The position numbers and the translations under genes were made by a program. 7,569 nucleotides of DNA from Bacteroidota bacterium (lineage in GTDB: Bacteria; Bacteroidota; Bacteroidia; Chitinophagales; UBA2359). Under the pieces are notes generated by a model. The model was not told the origin of the DNA. It made no database searches and saw nothing but the letters and a program-made list of their open reading frames with translations. The DNA lies in contig JAHDGP010000222.1 of the NCBI GenBank assembly GCA_020627525.1, positions 1-7,569 of the forward strand. Direction: 5' to 3'. Below, in pieces: positions 1 to 5,348 of this stretch. Position 1 is the first letter of the stretch, and every line of letters begins with the position of its first letter.

Positions 1-17
1 TATTGACTACTTTAAAT

Positions 18-1262
18 CTATAAATAATGAATGAATAAGTTTAAAATTTGCGTTGCAATAAAGTAGTCTTTTCTGTTTTTTAGAACAGGTTTGTTCAATA
101 GTTTTACAATGAAACTTTGAGCATTTTCATATTCTCCAATAATAAAATGACCATATGAAAAGTGATAATTGAATGTCCAGAAATCTGATGCAGAAGTCTT
201 GTCCTCAATATTACTATACTCTTTTTCCACTTTTGGTAGAGTGTTAATAATAGCATCAAAGTTTAAATGAAAAAGATGATATAGTAATTCGCAAAAATGC
301 ATCATTTCAAATAACTTAGATTCAGGATTAGTGAACTTTATCTTAGGCGCTAATTCTAAATATAATTCCAAACATTTATTTAATATTTGTTTAGTAGTTT
401 TCCAAGATTTTATTCTTAACGATGCATATGAATGATCTGCATGTATACTAAGAACAGTTTGAGGCTTGGGCATGTAATTTGTTAATTTTATCATGTTTTG
501 ACTTGTTATAAAAGCCTGTTCATAATCTTTTAAGCACAAATAACATTGAAATTTTGCAGATAGTTTTTTCTCTTGAGCAATAGGAGAGCGTGATTTTTCA
601 TGAAATTTTAAGAGTGGTTTATTAACAAATTTTTTCAGGTATTTATGTGATTTTTTAGTTCGTATTTTATCTAAATTTTTAAAGCGGAATAGTCTAATGT
701 TGAATTCTAACTTAATTGACTTTTGTAAATCCTTTATTACTTTGAGGTGTTGCAGTGGAAGAGAAAACTGTTGTAGTGGATTTTCATGAATAGAGTCTCT
801 TAGCACTATATCTCTAAACATTATATGGTTACTCCAATTTAGTATTTCTAATTGCTGTGTAAATAAAGAGTTTTCTTCAGCAACTTTCAAGGCCTTTTTT
901 AGATGGTAAGATGCAAGGTCACGTTTTCCTTTTCTGACTAATATTAAGCTATTACTCATATGCTGATTAACCTTTTCTTGTGGATTGTTTTCACTATGGT
1001 AAAATCTCAATGATTTTAATATCGTGTTACAAAGGTTACTCTTAACAACAGCAAAGTGTTTTACAAAGCTTTCATTTTTGAATTTAGTTTTGATTGTCTT
1101 TTCATCATAAGTAGATTGCTTATCAATTGCATTGAATAGTTTAATATACGTCTTATTTGTGCGCTCAAAGGTAGAAACGAACATTTTGAAATATCGCTTT
1201 TCCCCCGGTGTCAATGACTTTATCAAATCAAAAGCCATTAGTGATTTCTTGTTTACTGGCAT
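18..1262 (-). CDS. TPR-like helical-repeat hypothetical protein (Bacteroidota family)
   Basis: The 414-residue product has no signal peptide and no membrane segment, so it is probably cytoplasmic. The N-terminus carries a charged helix-rich segment, LIKSLTPGEKRYFKMF (about residues 13-28), which I recognise as the opening of a Bacteroidota-restricted hypothetical family. The remainder is basic, helical and TPR-like, with pairs such as residues 101-135 (LILVRKGKRDLASYHLKKAL), but no canonical TPR can be assigned by eye. Function is unknown; protein-protein contact is only inferred from the repeat fold. I chose the ATG at 1260-1262 because a Bacteroidota -7 box lies 30 bases upstream; an in-frame ATG at residue 9 is an alternative start. 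The protein ends in NLFIHYL with TAG at 18-20. From memory, relatives continue past this IIHYE-like segment, so the C-terminus may be truncated. No partner gene lies in the same orientation inside the window. Confidence 0.8.
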   Translation of the reverse strand: MPVNKKSLMAFDLIKSLTPGEKRYFKMFVSTFERTNKTYIKLFNAIDKQSTYDEKTIKTKFKNESFVKHFAVVKSNLCNTILKSLRFYHSENNPQEKVNQHMSNSLILVRKGKRDLASYHLKKALKVAEENSLFTQQLEILNWSNHIMFRDIVLRDSIHENPLQQFSLPLQHLKVIKDLQKSIKLEFNIRLFRFKNLDKIRTKKSHKYLKKFVNKPLLKFHEKSRSPIAQEKKLSAKFQCYLCLKDYEQAFITSQNMIKLTNYMPKPQTVLSIHADHSYASLRIKSWKTTKQILNKCLELYLELAPKIKFTNPESKLFEMMHFCELLYHLFHLNFDAIINTLPKVEKEYSNIEDKTSASDFWTFNYHFSYGHFIIGEYENAQSFIVKLLNKPVLKNRKDYFIATQILNLFIHYL

Positions 1263-1543
1263 ATTTACACTAATGAAAAAAATATATAATGCAAATATAG
1301 TGAAAAAAGTTCCGCTTTTTTATAATGAAAGTTGATTGTAAATATTTGTTAATCAAATAATTGTGTGTGTTTTTTGGTGGTATGATTTTTAATAAGCGCC
1401 ATTTTTTGAGCTTGGAGTTGCTACAAATTATGTCCAAATTTGACCCATCAAGCTGTTGATAGAATCAATTAGCATCCATTCAATGGAATTTACCTGAGAG
1501 ATGCTATAAAAATAAACTAGTTACTTAGCAAAATTGCTGAGAG
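1263..1543. other. Intergenic stretch with short dyads
   Basis: No gene is supported here. Apart from the promoter of the minus-strand gene at its left end, bases 1440-1540 hold several short dyads: TTGAT/ATCAA (1456-1468), CCATT/AATGG (1476-1486), TAGCATC/GATGCTA (1470-1476 with 1500-1506) and AGCAA/TTGCT (1528-1539). They could be a folded leader for what follows or a decayed element. I cannot match them to a known RNA family. Confidence 0.4.
1292..1299 (-). promoter_or_regulatory. Bacteroidota -7 promoter box for the TPR-like gene
   Basis: The minus strand reads TATATTTG, an exact match to the Bacteroidota -7 consensus TAnnTTTG. It lies 30 bases before the ATG, implying a leader of roughly 25 nt. 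No convincing -33 TTTG is visible at the usual spacing. A 6-bp dyad, TTGATT at 1332-1337 with AATCAA at 1351-1356, sits just upstream and could be an operator, but that is speculative. Confidence 0.5.
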
Positions 1544-1759
1544 TTGGTGGAAGTAGTTTTGATAGATGATCAAAACAGAGAAAGGGTTTTGTTTACGTGT
1601 CTTTTCTCATTTTACCTGTTCAAATCAACTCGAAGCGCTATTGGGTTTAACTCAAAGGAAGACATTCTAAACTTTATTGTAAAGAATGTTTTCCTTGCTT
1701 TGCTAGGCTTAAGTTTCCCCATTACATTAAAAAAAATATTTAAAAACTGGCAATTCTAA
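1544..1759 (+). CDS. Weak small ORF, possible 71-residue hydrophobic protein
   Basis: This frame opens only with TTG (1544) or GTG (1547), right after an in-frame TGA at 1538-1540, and runs to TAA at 1757-1759. The product would have a short acidic start (VVLIDDQNRE) and two hydrophobic stretches (about residues 15-27 and 46-62), ending in a basic tail. I do not recognise it. In favour: an intrinsic terminator begins 42 bases downstream, so some transcript probably ends there. Against: a rare start codon, no promoter that I can see and no family resemblance. It may be a remnant of a decayed gene or chance; the transcript could equally be a non-coding RNA. Confidence 0.2.
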   Translation: MVEVVLIDDQNRERVLFTCLFSFYLFKSTRSAIGFNSKEDILNFIVKNVFLALLGLSFPITLKKIFKNWQF

Positions 1760-1800
1760 CAATGCGAATGACACAGCAATCAAGCAAATGGTTTTGACTT

Positions 1801-1838
1801 AAAAAGGGGGTGTTAGACCTAATACACACCTCCTTTTT
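1801..1838 (+). terminator. Strong intrinsic terminator
   Basis: A 13-bp stem pairs AAAAAGGGGGTGT (1801-1813) with ACACCTCCTTTTT (1826-1838). It has a single G-T wobble (1808 with 1831), a 12-nt loop and the T-run built into the right arm. The A-run on the left arm means it could also work on the other strand. It would close whatever is transcribed from 1440-1760. Confidence 0.8.
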
Positions 1839-1990
1839 ATTTACCTATCTATTGCGACTATTTATGTTCAAGCTTTCCTGAAATTCGAAGTTTCCTTCTA
1901 ATAAACTTAATCTTAGAGTTCTTCTTTCTTATGAGAATAATTAAAACTAATATGTGCGATTAAGTACTTGTAATTATTCGGCTTTATGTA

Positions 1991-2022
1991 TTGTGCTTTT
2001 TTAGATTTAATTATTTAAGTTG
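1991..2022 (+). promoter_or_regulatory. Candidate promoter, array copy 1
   Basis: TTG at 1991-1993, a 22-base spacer and TAAGTTG at 2016-2022 resemble a -33 TTTG / -7 TAnnTTTG pair in imperfect form. The same pair recurs at matching positions upstream of copies 2 and 3, which is the main reason for the call. It would give a 5' leader of about 160 nt. Confidence 0.35.
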
Positions 2023-2102
2023 AGTAAATGCTGACTTTTTGTGGTTTTTTCAAACTGTCTCTATGAATATAATTGCATTATCAAGTTAATTGTGATTTGA
2101 TT

Positions 2103-2158
2103 CATTTTGTACAAAATGGGATAAAGGCGGATTGCCGAAAAGCCCAAAATGAGTAGGC
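2103..2158 (+). promoter_or_regulatory. Conserved leader element with palindrome, copy 1
   Basis: CATTTTGTACAAAATG (2103-2118) is a perfect 16-base palindrome. It is followed by TAAAGGCGGATTGCCGAAAA and GCC, a possible small hairpin (GGC at 2126-2128 with GCC at 2142-2144), and then GAGTAGGC. The same ordered block precedes all three paralogues and ends 31 bases before the ATG here. It could be a protein-binding dyad or a structured leader RNA; no known riboswitch matches. Confidence 0.5.
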
Positions 2159-2189
2159 ATTTATTCTAATAATTTAAAATCTAATAATT

Positions 2190-2861
2190 ATGAAGAAATT
2201 TTTATTTTTAATCTTAACCATGTTGTTTGCTGTTAGTTCTGTTGATGCTCAGAAACAGATAAGAAATCTAGTTGCTTTTGGAGAGGGCAATACTTCTTGT
2301 GAAGCTTGTCAAGTGATAATACAAGAACCAACTGTTGGACTACAATCTCCTGACGGGATGTTTATTTCTTTCTCAGCTAATTCAGGTGCAGGTGGCTTAG
2401 ATGTTGGTTGTACAAGACTTAGTACACATTATGAATATGGAGATGGTACTACAGGTACTTCTAACAATCATAACTATAGTACACCAGGGATTTATAAAGT
2501 TTGCAAAGTTGTTGTTGTTCAATATGGAAATTTAGCTCCTTGCACTAAGAGAGAATGCTCGTATATTTGTGTTGGTCCTAATTGCAAAAATACTGCGGGT
2601 AAAACTGTTTTAAATGATGGTAAAACAGATGTAAGTATTTATCCAAATCCTGCAAAAGATATTATTAATATTGAACTTGAAAACAAGGTTAGCAATGGAA
2701 ATGTAAGTATTATGAATGCAGTTGGAATGGTGCTTAAATCAGCTGCTATTGTAGGTTCAAATATGATGCTAGATATTTCAGAATTGCCAACTGGCATGTA
2801 TTTTCTTAGAACAGAAGATTCAGAAGGTGATTTGGTTTTAAAGAAATTTATTAAAGAATAA
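2190..2861 (+). CDS. Secreted cysteine-rich PKD-like protein with T9SS type A sorting domain (array copy 1)
   Basis: The 223-residue protein is predicted to be exported. Residues 1-20 form a Sec signal peptide (basic start, hydrophobic core, VDA before Gln21). Residues about 30-132 form a PKD-like beta-sandwich recognised by YGDGT (83-87) followed by NYSTPGIYKVCKVVVV. Eight cysteines (37, 40, 74, 105, 118, 123, 127, 132) may form disulfides. Residues about 147-223 are a T9SS C-terminal sorting domain: YPNPAKDIINIEL, then ISELPTGMYFLRTEDSEG and a lysine-rich end. By family knowledge this domain directs passage through the outer membrane and is then removed, with the cargo anchored or released. 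Function and ligand are unknown; adhesion or recognition is plausible for PKD proteins but not shown. It is the first of three tandem paralogues, each with its own upstream region. The ATG is fixed by the signal peptide; no Shine-Dalgarno is present, as usual for the phylum. Confidence 0.9.
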   Translation: MKKFLFLILTMLFAVSSVDAQKQIRNLVAFGEGNTSCEACQVIIQEPTVGLQSPDGMFISFSANSGAGGLDVGCTRLSTHYEYGDGTTGTSNNHNYSTPGIYKVCKVVVVQYGNLAPCTKRECSYICVGPNCKNTAGKTVLNDGKTDVSIYPNPAKDIINIELENKVSNGNVSIMNAVGMVLKSAAIVGSNMMLDISELPTGMYFLRTEDSEGDLVLKKFIKE

Positions 2862-2871
2862 TAAATAGTTA

Positions 2872-2923
2872 GTGGTTCAAAATTTAAGCGATCCTGTAAT
2901 TACAGACTTAGATTTTGAACCAC
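2872..2923 (+). terminator. Long 3' hairpin after copy 1, possible terminator
   Basis: GTGGTTCAAAAT plus TAAG on the left arm (2872-2888) pairs with CTTA plus ATTTTGAACCAC on the right (2907-2923), with one mismatch. The tip can extend through CTGTAA/TTACAG (2894-2905). It begins 10 bases after the stop codon. No T-run follows, so it is not a textbook terminator; it may be a 3'-end stabilising or processing hairpin. It recurs almost unchanged after copy 2. Confidence 0.5.
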
Positions 2924-3097
2924 CATACTTAAATAGTTCCCCCTCTTTGGTGAAGGAAACTTGTTTGATTTATCAGTGTTATGTCATTTTTTTATTAAAA
3001 CAAAAATAAATATTTAAATAAAAACTGCTGTTTTGTTTTGAGTATCTGTATAATTGATATATCAGATAATATAACTGAATATATTAGGTTTTATGTA

Positions 3098-3129
3098 TTT
3101 GTACCTTTAAATTTTAACTAATTAGATTG
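3098..3129 (+). promoter_or_regulatory. Candidate promoter, array copy 2
   Basis: TTTG at 3098-3101, a 21-base spacer and TAGATTG at 3123-3129 fit the Bacteroidota -33/-7 layout, with an imperfect -7 box. The arrangement is conserved before copy 3 (same spacer length) and, less exactly, before copy 1. Confidence 0.4.
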
Positions 3130-3207
3130 AGTAAACGCAAGTTTATTGTGGTTTTCTTAAACTTTCTCTTTTCACTAATATTATATTCTCAATTTATAGT
3201 ATTGACT

Positions 3208-3264
3208 CATTTTATGCTGAATGATATAAAGGCGTTTTGCTGAAAAGCCTGAAATAGAGTAGGC
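3208..3264 (+). promoter_or_regulatory. Conserved leader element, copy 2 (palindrome degraded)
   Basis: This aligns with the leader block of the other copies, but the palindrome here is CATTTTATGCTGAATG, retaining only the outer four pairs plus a wobble. The following AAAGGCG...TTGCTGAAAAGCCT and GAGTAGGC are kept, including the AGGC/GCCT pairing (3230-3233 with 3247-3250). Copy 2 may therefore respond differently if the dyad is a binding site. Confidence 0.45.
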
Positions 3265-3296
3265 ATTTTATTCTAATAATTTAAAACTTAATAATT

Positions 3297-3965
3297 ATGA
3301 AGTATTTTTTCCTGTCCTTTTTGACACTTTTTGTTACCCTTAGTTCAATAAATGCTCAATTTGATTGTGTAGATTGTAATCTTCCAACGTCATATACGGG
3401 GGATGACTCTTGCGAAGCATGTAAGTTAAGAGTACATCCACCTGTTGTTACTGAATCTCCATTTGGCTTGATTGTACATATTAATGCAAATATAGGTTTA
3501 GGCGGTTCTGCTGTAGATTGTAGAGTGATTGATAGCCATTTTACTTATGGAGATGGAACGCAAGGCACAAATCCTGGACATGTTTATAGTTCGCCAGGTC
3601 TTTATGAAATTTGCCATGTTGTTACTGTTCAACAGACAGGGCATCCACCATGTACCGAGGAAAGTTGTGTAGAAATATGTGTAGGGTGTGAATCTAGTAA
3701 GACATTTTTAAATGGGAACTCTGTTGCATCAAATGTTAATATTTACCCAAACCCAGCTAAAGATATTATTAATATTGAACTTGAAAACAAGGTTGGCAAT
3801 GGAAATATAATCATTATGAATGCAGCTGGAATGATTCTTAAATCGACTGCTGCCGTTGGTTCAAATATGATGATGGATATTTCAGAATTGCCAACAGGCG
3901 TGTATTTTCTTAGGACTGAAGATTCAGAAGGTAATTTGGTTTTAAAGAAATTTATCAAAGAATAA
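3297..3965 (+). CDS. Secreted cysteine-rich PKD-like protein with T9SS type A sorting domain (array copy 2)
   Basis: The 222-residue paralogue has the same order of parts: signal peptide 1-20 (INA before Gln21), PKD-like core with YGDGT at 84-88 and HVYSSPGLYEICHVVTV, and a T9SS C-terminal domain from about residue 147. The eight shared cysteines are at 39, 42, 75, 106, 119, 124, 128 and 131. Two extra cysteines, C24 and C27 (CVDC), lie just after the signal peptide and are absent from copy 1. The last 76 residues match copy 1 at about 65 positions by hand count, while the N-terminal domain is far more diverged. The ICVG segment is shortened (ICVGC instead of ICVGPNC). Ligand and function are unknown; a surface or secreted role is inferred from the sorting domain. 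Confidence 0.9.
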   Translation: MKYFFLSFLTLFVTLSSINAQFDCVDCNLPTSYTGDDSCEACKLRVHPPVVTESPFGLIVHINANIGLGGSAVDCRVIDSHFTYGDGTQGTNPGHVYSSPGLYEICHVVTVQQTGHPPCTEESCVEICVGCESSKTFLNGNSVASNVNIYPNPAKDIINIELENKVGNGNIIIMNAAGMILKSTAAVGSNMMMDISELPTGVYFLRTEDSEGNLVLKKFIKE

Positions 3966-3975
3966 TAAATAGTTA

Positions 3976-4027
3976 GTGGTTCAAAATTTAAGCGATCTTG
4001 TAATTAAAGACTTAGATTTTGAACCAC
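3976..4027 (+). terminator. Long 3' hairpin after copy 2, possible terminator
   Basis: Both 17-base arms (3976-3992 and 4011-4027) are identical to those after copy 1, with GTGGTTCAAAAT facing ATTTTGAACCAC. The loop differs at two bases. A T-rich run begins about 14 bases past the stem (4041-4050), so termination is more plausible here than after copy 1. A separate 7-bp hairpin, TTGGAAA/TTTCCAA (4055-4071), follows. Confidence 0.5.
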
Positions 4028-4200
4028 CATACTTGAATAGTTATTTTTTTTTCTTTGGAAATTTTTTCCAACTAAATCTTCATTATTGATCTTTCTTTGG
4101 AAAAAGACAAAAAGTATAAAAAAAATTAATGTGTTTTGTATTGAGTATTTTTATAATAAATATATGAATTAAAACCATTGCATTTAACAGCTTTTATGCA

Positions 4201-4232
4201 TTTGTGTCTTTGTATTTTAACAAAATAGATTG
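4201..4232 (+). promoter_or_regulatory. Candidate promoter, array copy 3
   Basis: TTTG at 4201-4204, a 21-base spacer and TAGATTG at 4226-4232 repeat the arrangement of copy 2 exactly in spacing. The -7 box departs from TAnnTTTG at one T. Confidence 0.4.
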
Positions 4233-4313
4233 AGCAAATACTCTTTTTTTGTGTTTTTATCAGACTTTTCTCTTTACTATCATTACAATATCAAATTTTA
4301 ATATTGATTCATG

Positions 4314-4371
4314 CATTTTGCGCAAAATGATGTAAAGGCGGATTGCTGAAAAGCCTCAAAATAGAGTAAGC
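4314..4371 (+). promoter_or_regulatory. Conserved leader element with palindrome, copy 3
   Basis: CATTTTGCGCAAAATG (4314-4329) is a perfect 16-base palindrome. It differs from copy 1 only in the central two bases (CG instead of TA), a change that keeps the symmetry. TAAAGGCGGATTGCTGAAAA and GCCT then follow, with AGGC (4336-4339) able to pair with GCCT (4353-4356). Confidence 0.5.
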
Positions 4372-4401
4372 ATTTATTCCAATAATTTAAACCTAATATT
4401 T

Positions 4402-5094
4402 ATGAAGTATTTTTTCTTGTCCTTAATAACTCTTTTTTTTGCTGTTAGTTCAATAAGTGCTCAAAAGCAAATTCATGGTTTCGTATGTATTGATGATTTC
4501 GGTGGTGGAGATGACTCCTGTGAAGCTTGTCTATTGAAAATTCAGCCACCAAAAGTTGGATTACAATCTCCTGATGGAATGACTATTATTTTCTCAAGTG
4601 GTACGTCTCAAGGAGGTTCAGGTGTTGATTGTAGCAGAGTAGATAGCCATTATACTTATGGAGATGGTACTTCTGGTACTTCTGGCATACACACCTACAG
4701 TGCGCCAGGCATTTATACTGTTTGTCACGTTGTAACGGTTCAATTTGAAGGAATGGAACCATGCACAGATCAGGCTTGTTCAGAGATTTGTGTTGGTCCT
4801 AATTGTAGAAATGTTTCGAACAAAACTGTCTTAACTGGAAACTCTACAAGCATTGCAAACATTAGTGTTTATCCAAATCCAGCAAGAGATATTATCAATG
4901 TTGAACTAGAAGAAAATATTGAATTCGGCAATATAACAATTATGAATGCATCTGGTATGGTTCTTAAATCAATATCTATTAATGACTCTAATATGATGAT
5001 AGATATTTCAGAACTGCCAACAGGAACTTATTTACTTAAAACAGAAGATGCGGAAGGTAAATTGATTTTAAAGAGATTTGTAAAGAGTGAGTAA
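4402..5094 (+). CDS. Secreted cysteine-rich PKD-like protein with T9SS type A sorting domain (array copy 3)
   Basis: This 230-residue protein is the third tandem paralogue. The signal peptide is 1-20 (ISA before Gln21). The PKD-like core has YGDGT at 86-90 and TYSAPGIYTVCHVVTVQ. The shared cysteines are at 40, 43, 77, 108, 121, 126, 130 and 135, plus an extra one at 29. The T9SS type A domain starts near residue 153 (VYPNPARDIINVEL) and ends in LKRFVKSE. Its N-terminal half resembles copy 1 most (VGLQSPDGM, ICVGPNC), while its signal peptide start (MKYFFLS) matches copy 2 and its C-terminal domain is the most diverged of the three. It is followed by a classical terminator rather than the hairpin found after copies 1 and 2, so it is the last gene of the array. 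The specific function is unknown. Confidence 0.9.
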   Translation: MKYFFLSLITLFFAVSSISAQKQIHGFVCIDDFGGGDDSCEACLLKIQPPKVGLQSPDGMTIIFSSGTSQGGSGVDCSRVDSHYTYGDGTSGTSGIHTYSAPGIYTVCHVVTVQFEGMEPCTDQACSEICVGPNCRNVSNKTVLTGNSTSIANISVYPNPARDIINVELEENIEFGNITIMNASGMVLKSISINDSNMMIDISELPTGTYLLKTEDAEGKLILKRFVKSE

Positions 5095-5114
5095 AATATT
5101 GAAAGCTAAAAATT

Positions 5115-5153
5115 AAACCCCACTTAAATTCAAAAAACTTAGTGGGGTTTTTT
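5115..5153 (+). terminator. Bidirectional intrinsic terminator ending the array
   Basis: A perfect 10-bp stem pairs AAACCCCACT (5115-5124) with AGTGGGGTTT (5141-5150), followed by further Ts to 5153. On the minus strand the stem is followed by TTTAATTTTT, giving a usable T-rich tail. It sits between convergent genes and could stop transcription of both array copy 3 and the heme A synthase gene. Confidence 0.85.
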
Positions 5154-5183
5154 ATACTTTAAAACAAAGATTCAATCTAAACA

Positions 5184-5348
5184 CTAAGGATCGTTTAAAT
5201 AATAAATTCGATATTTCAACAAAAAGATATTTTGATATACAAGGAAAAAAAGCACAGACCTAGCAGGGCTAAGGTGAGCATTTTTGACGCAGTAGATCAG
5301 AATATCTTGCAGTTCAAATGTCGAAGTTATTTTTTGAATGATCCTAAG
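5184..5348. mobile_element. 165-bp near-complete palindrome, MITE-like repeat
   Basis: The outer 57 bases on each side (5184-5240 and 5292-5348) align in inverted orientation without gaps, 45 of 57 by hand count. The inner part also pairs loosely (AAAAA-GC-CA blocks, then CCTAGC facing GCTAAGG around 5259-5274), so the whole element can form one long hairpin. CTAAG occurs as a direct repeat at both ends (5184-5188, 5344-5348), outside GATC termini, as a 5-bp target duplication would. No transposase is encoded; open frames on both strands are by-products of the palindrome. The right end overlaps the stop codon of the heme A synthase gene. A MITE or REP-like element is the best guess. Confidence 0.6.

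Larger units (their letters stand above)
1839..2189. other. Gene-free stretch leading into array copy 1
   Basis: Bases 1839-1980 are AT-rich with nothing I recognise. From about 1981 the sequence becomes alignable with the upstream regions of array copies 2 (from about 3087) and 3 (from about 4190). This marks the left end of the repeating unit and contains the shared promoter-like boxes and leader. Confidence 0.6.
2924..3296. other. Intergenic part of the repeat unit between copies 1 and 2
   Basis: There is no gene here. Bases 2924-3029 are AT-rich and diverged from the corresponding region after copy 2. From about 3030 (GTTTTGTTTTGAGTAT) the sequence aligns with 4131 onward, and from about 3087 also with the region before copy 1. 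It then carries the promoter-like boxes and leader of copy 2. Confidence 0.6.
4028..4401. other. Intergenic part of the repeat unit between copies 2 and 3
   Basis: There is no gene here. It begins with a T-rich run and the small TTGGAAA/TTTCCAA hairpin, then AT-rich filler. From about 4131 it aligns with the spacer before copy 2 and continues into promoter-like boxes and leader. Start-to-start spacing of the genes is 1107 and 1105 bases, so the spacers have stayed nearly equal in length despite point divergence. Confidence 0.6.

Noticed and set aside
1132..1335. Plus-strand ORF of 67 codons
   Set aside because: It lies mostly antisense to the start of the TPR-like gene and over its promoter; the composition is that of a shadow frame and there is no family resemblance.
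1490..1545. Two CTGAGAG motifs, reminiscent of the CTGAGA of TPP riboswitches
   Set aside because: The other conserved blocks of the TPP aptamer are absent and the downstream frame is not a thiamine gene.
3743..3958. Minus-strand ORF of 71 codons
   Set aside because: It is antisense to the T9SS sorting domain of array copy 2; the conserved sense frame explains it.
1981..5094. CRISPR array
   Set aside because: Repetition is at the 1.1-kb gene scale; there are no short, regularly spaced direct repeats with unique spacers. The octamers at 6441-6522 are contiguous and too short.
5184..5348. Integron attC site
   Set aside because: The ends lack the RYYYAAC / GTTRRRY core sites, the element is longer than usual attC sites, and no integrase or cassette array is present.
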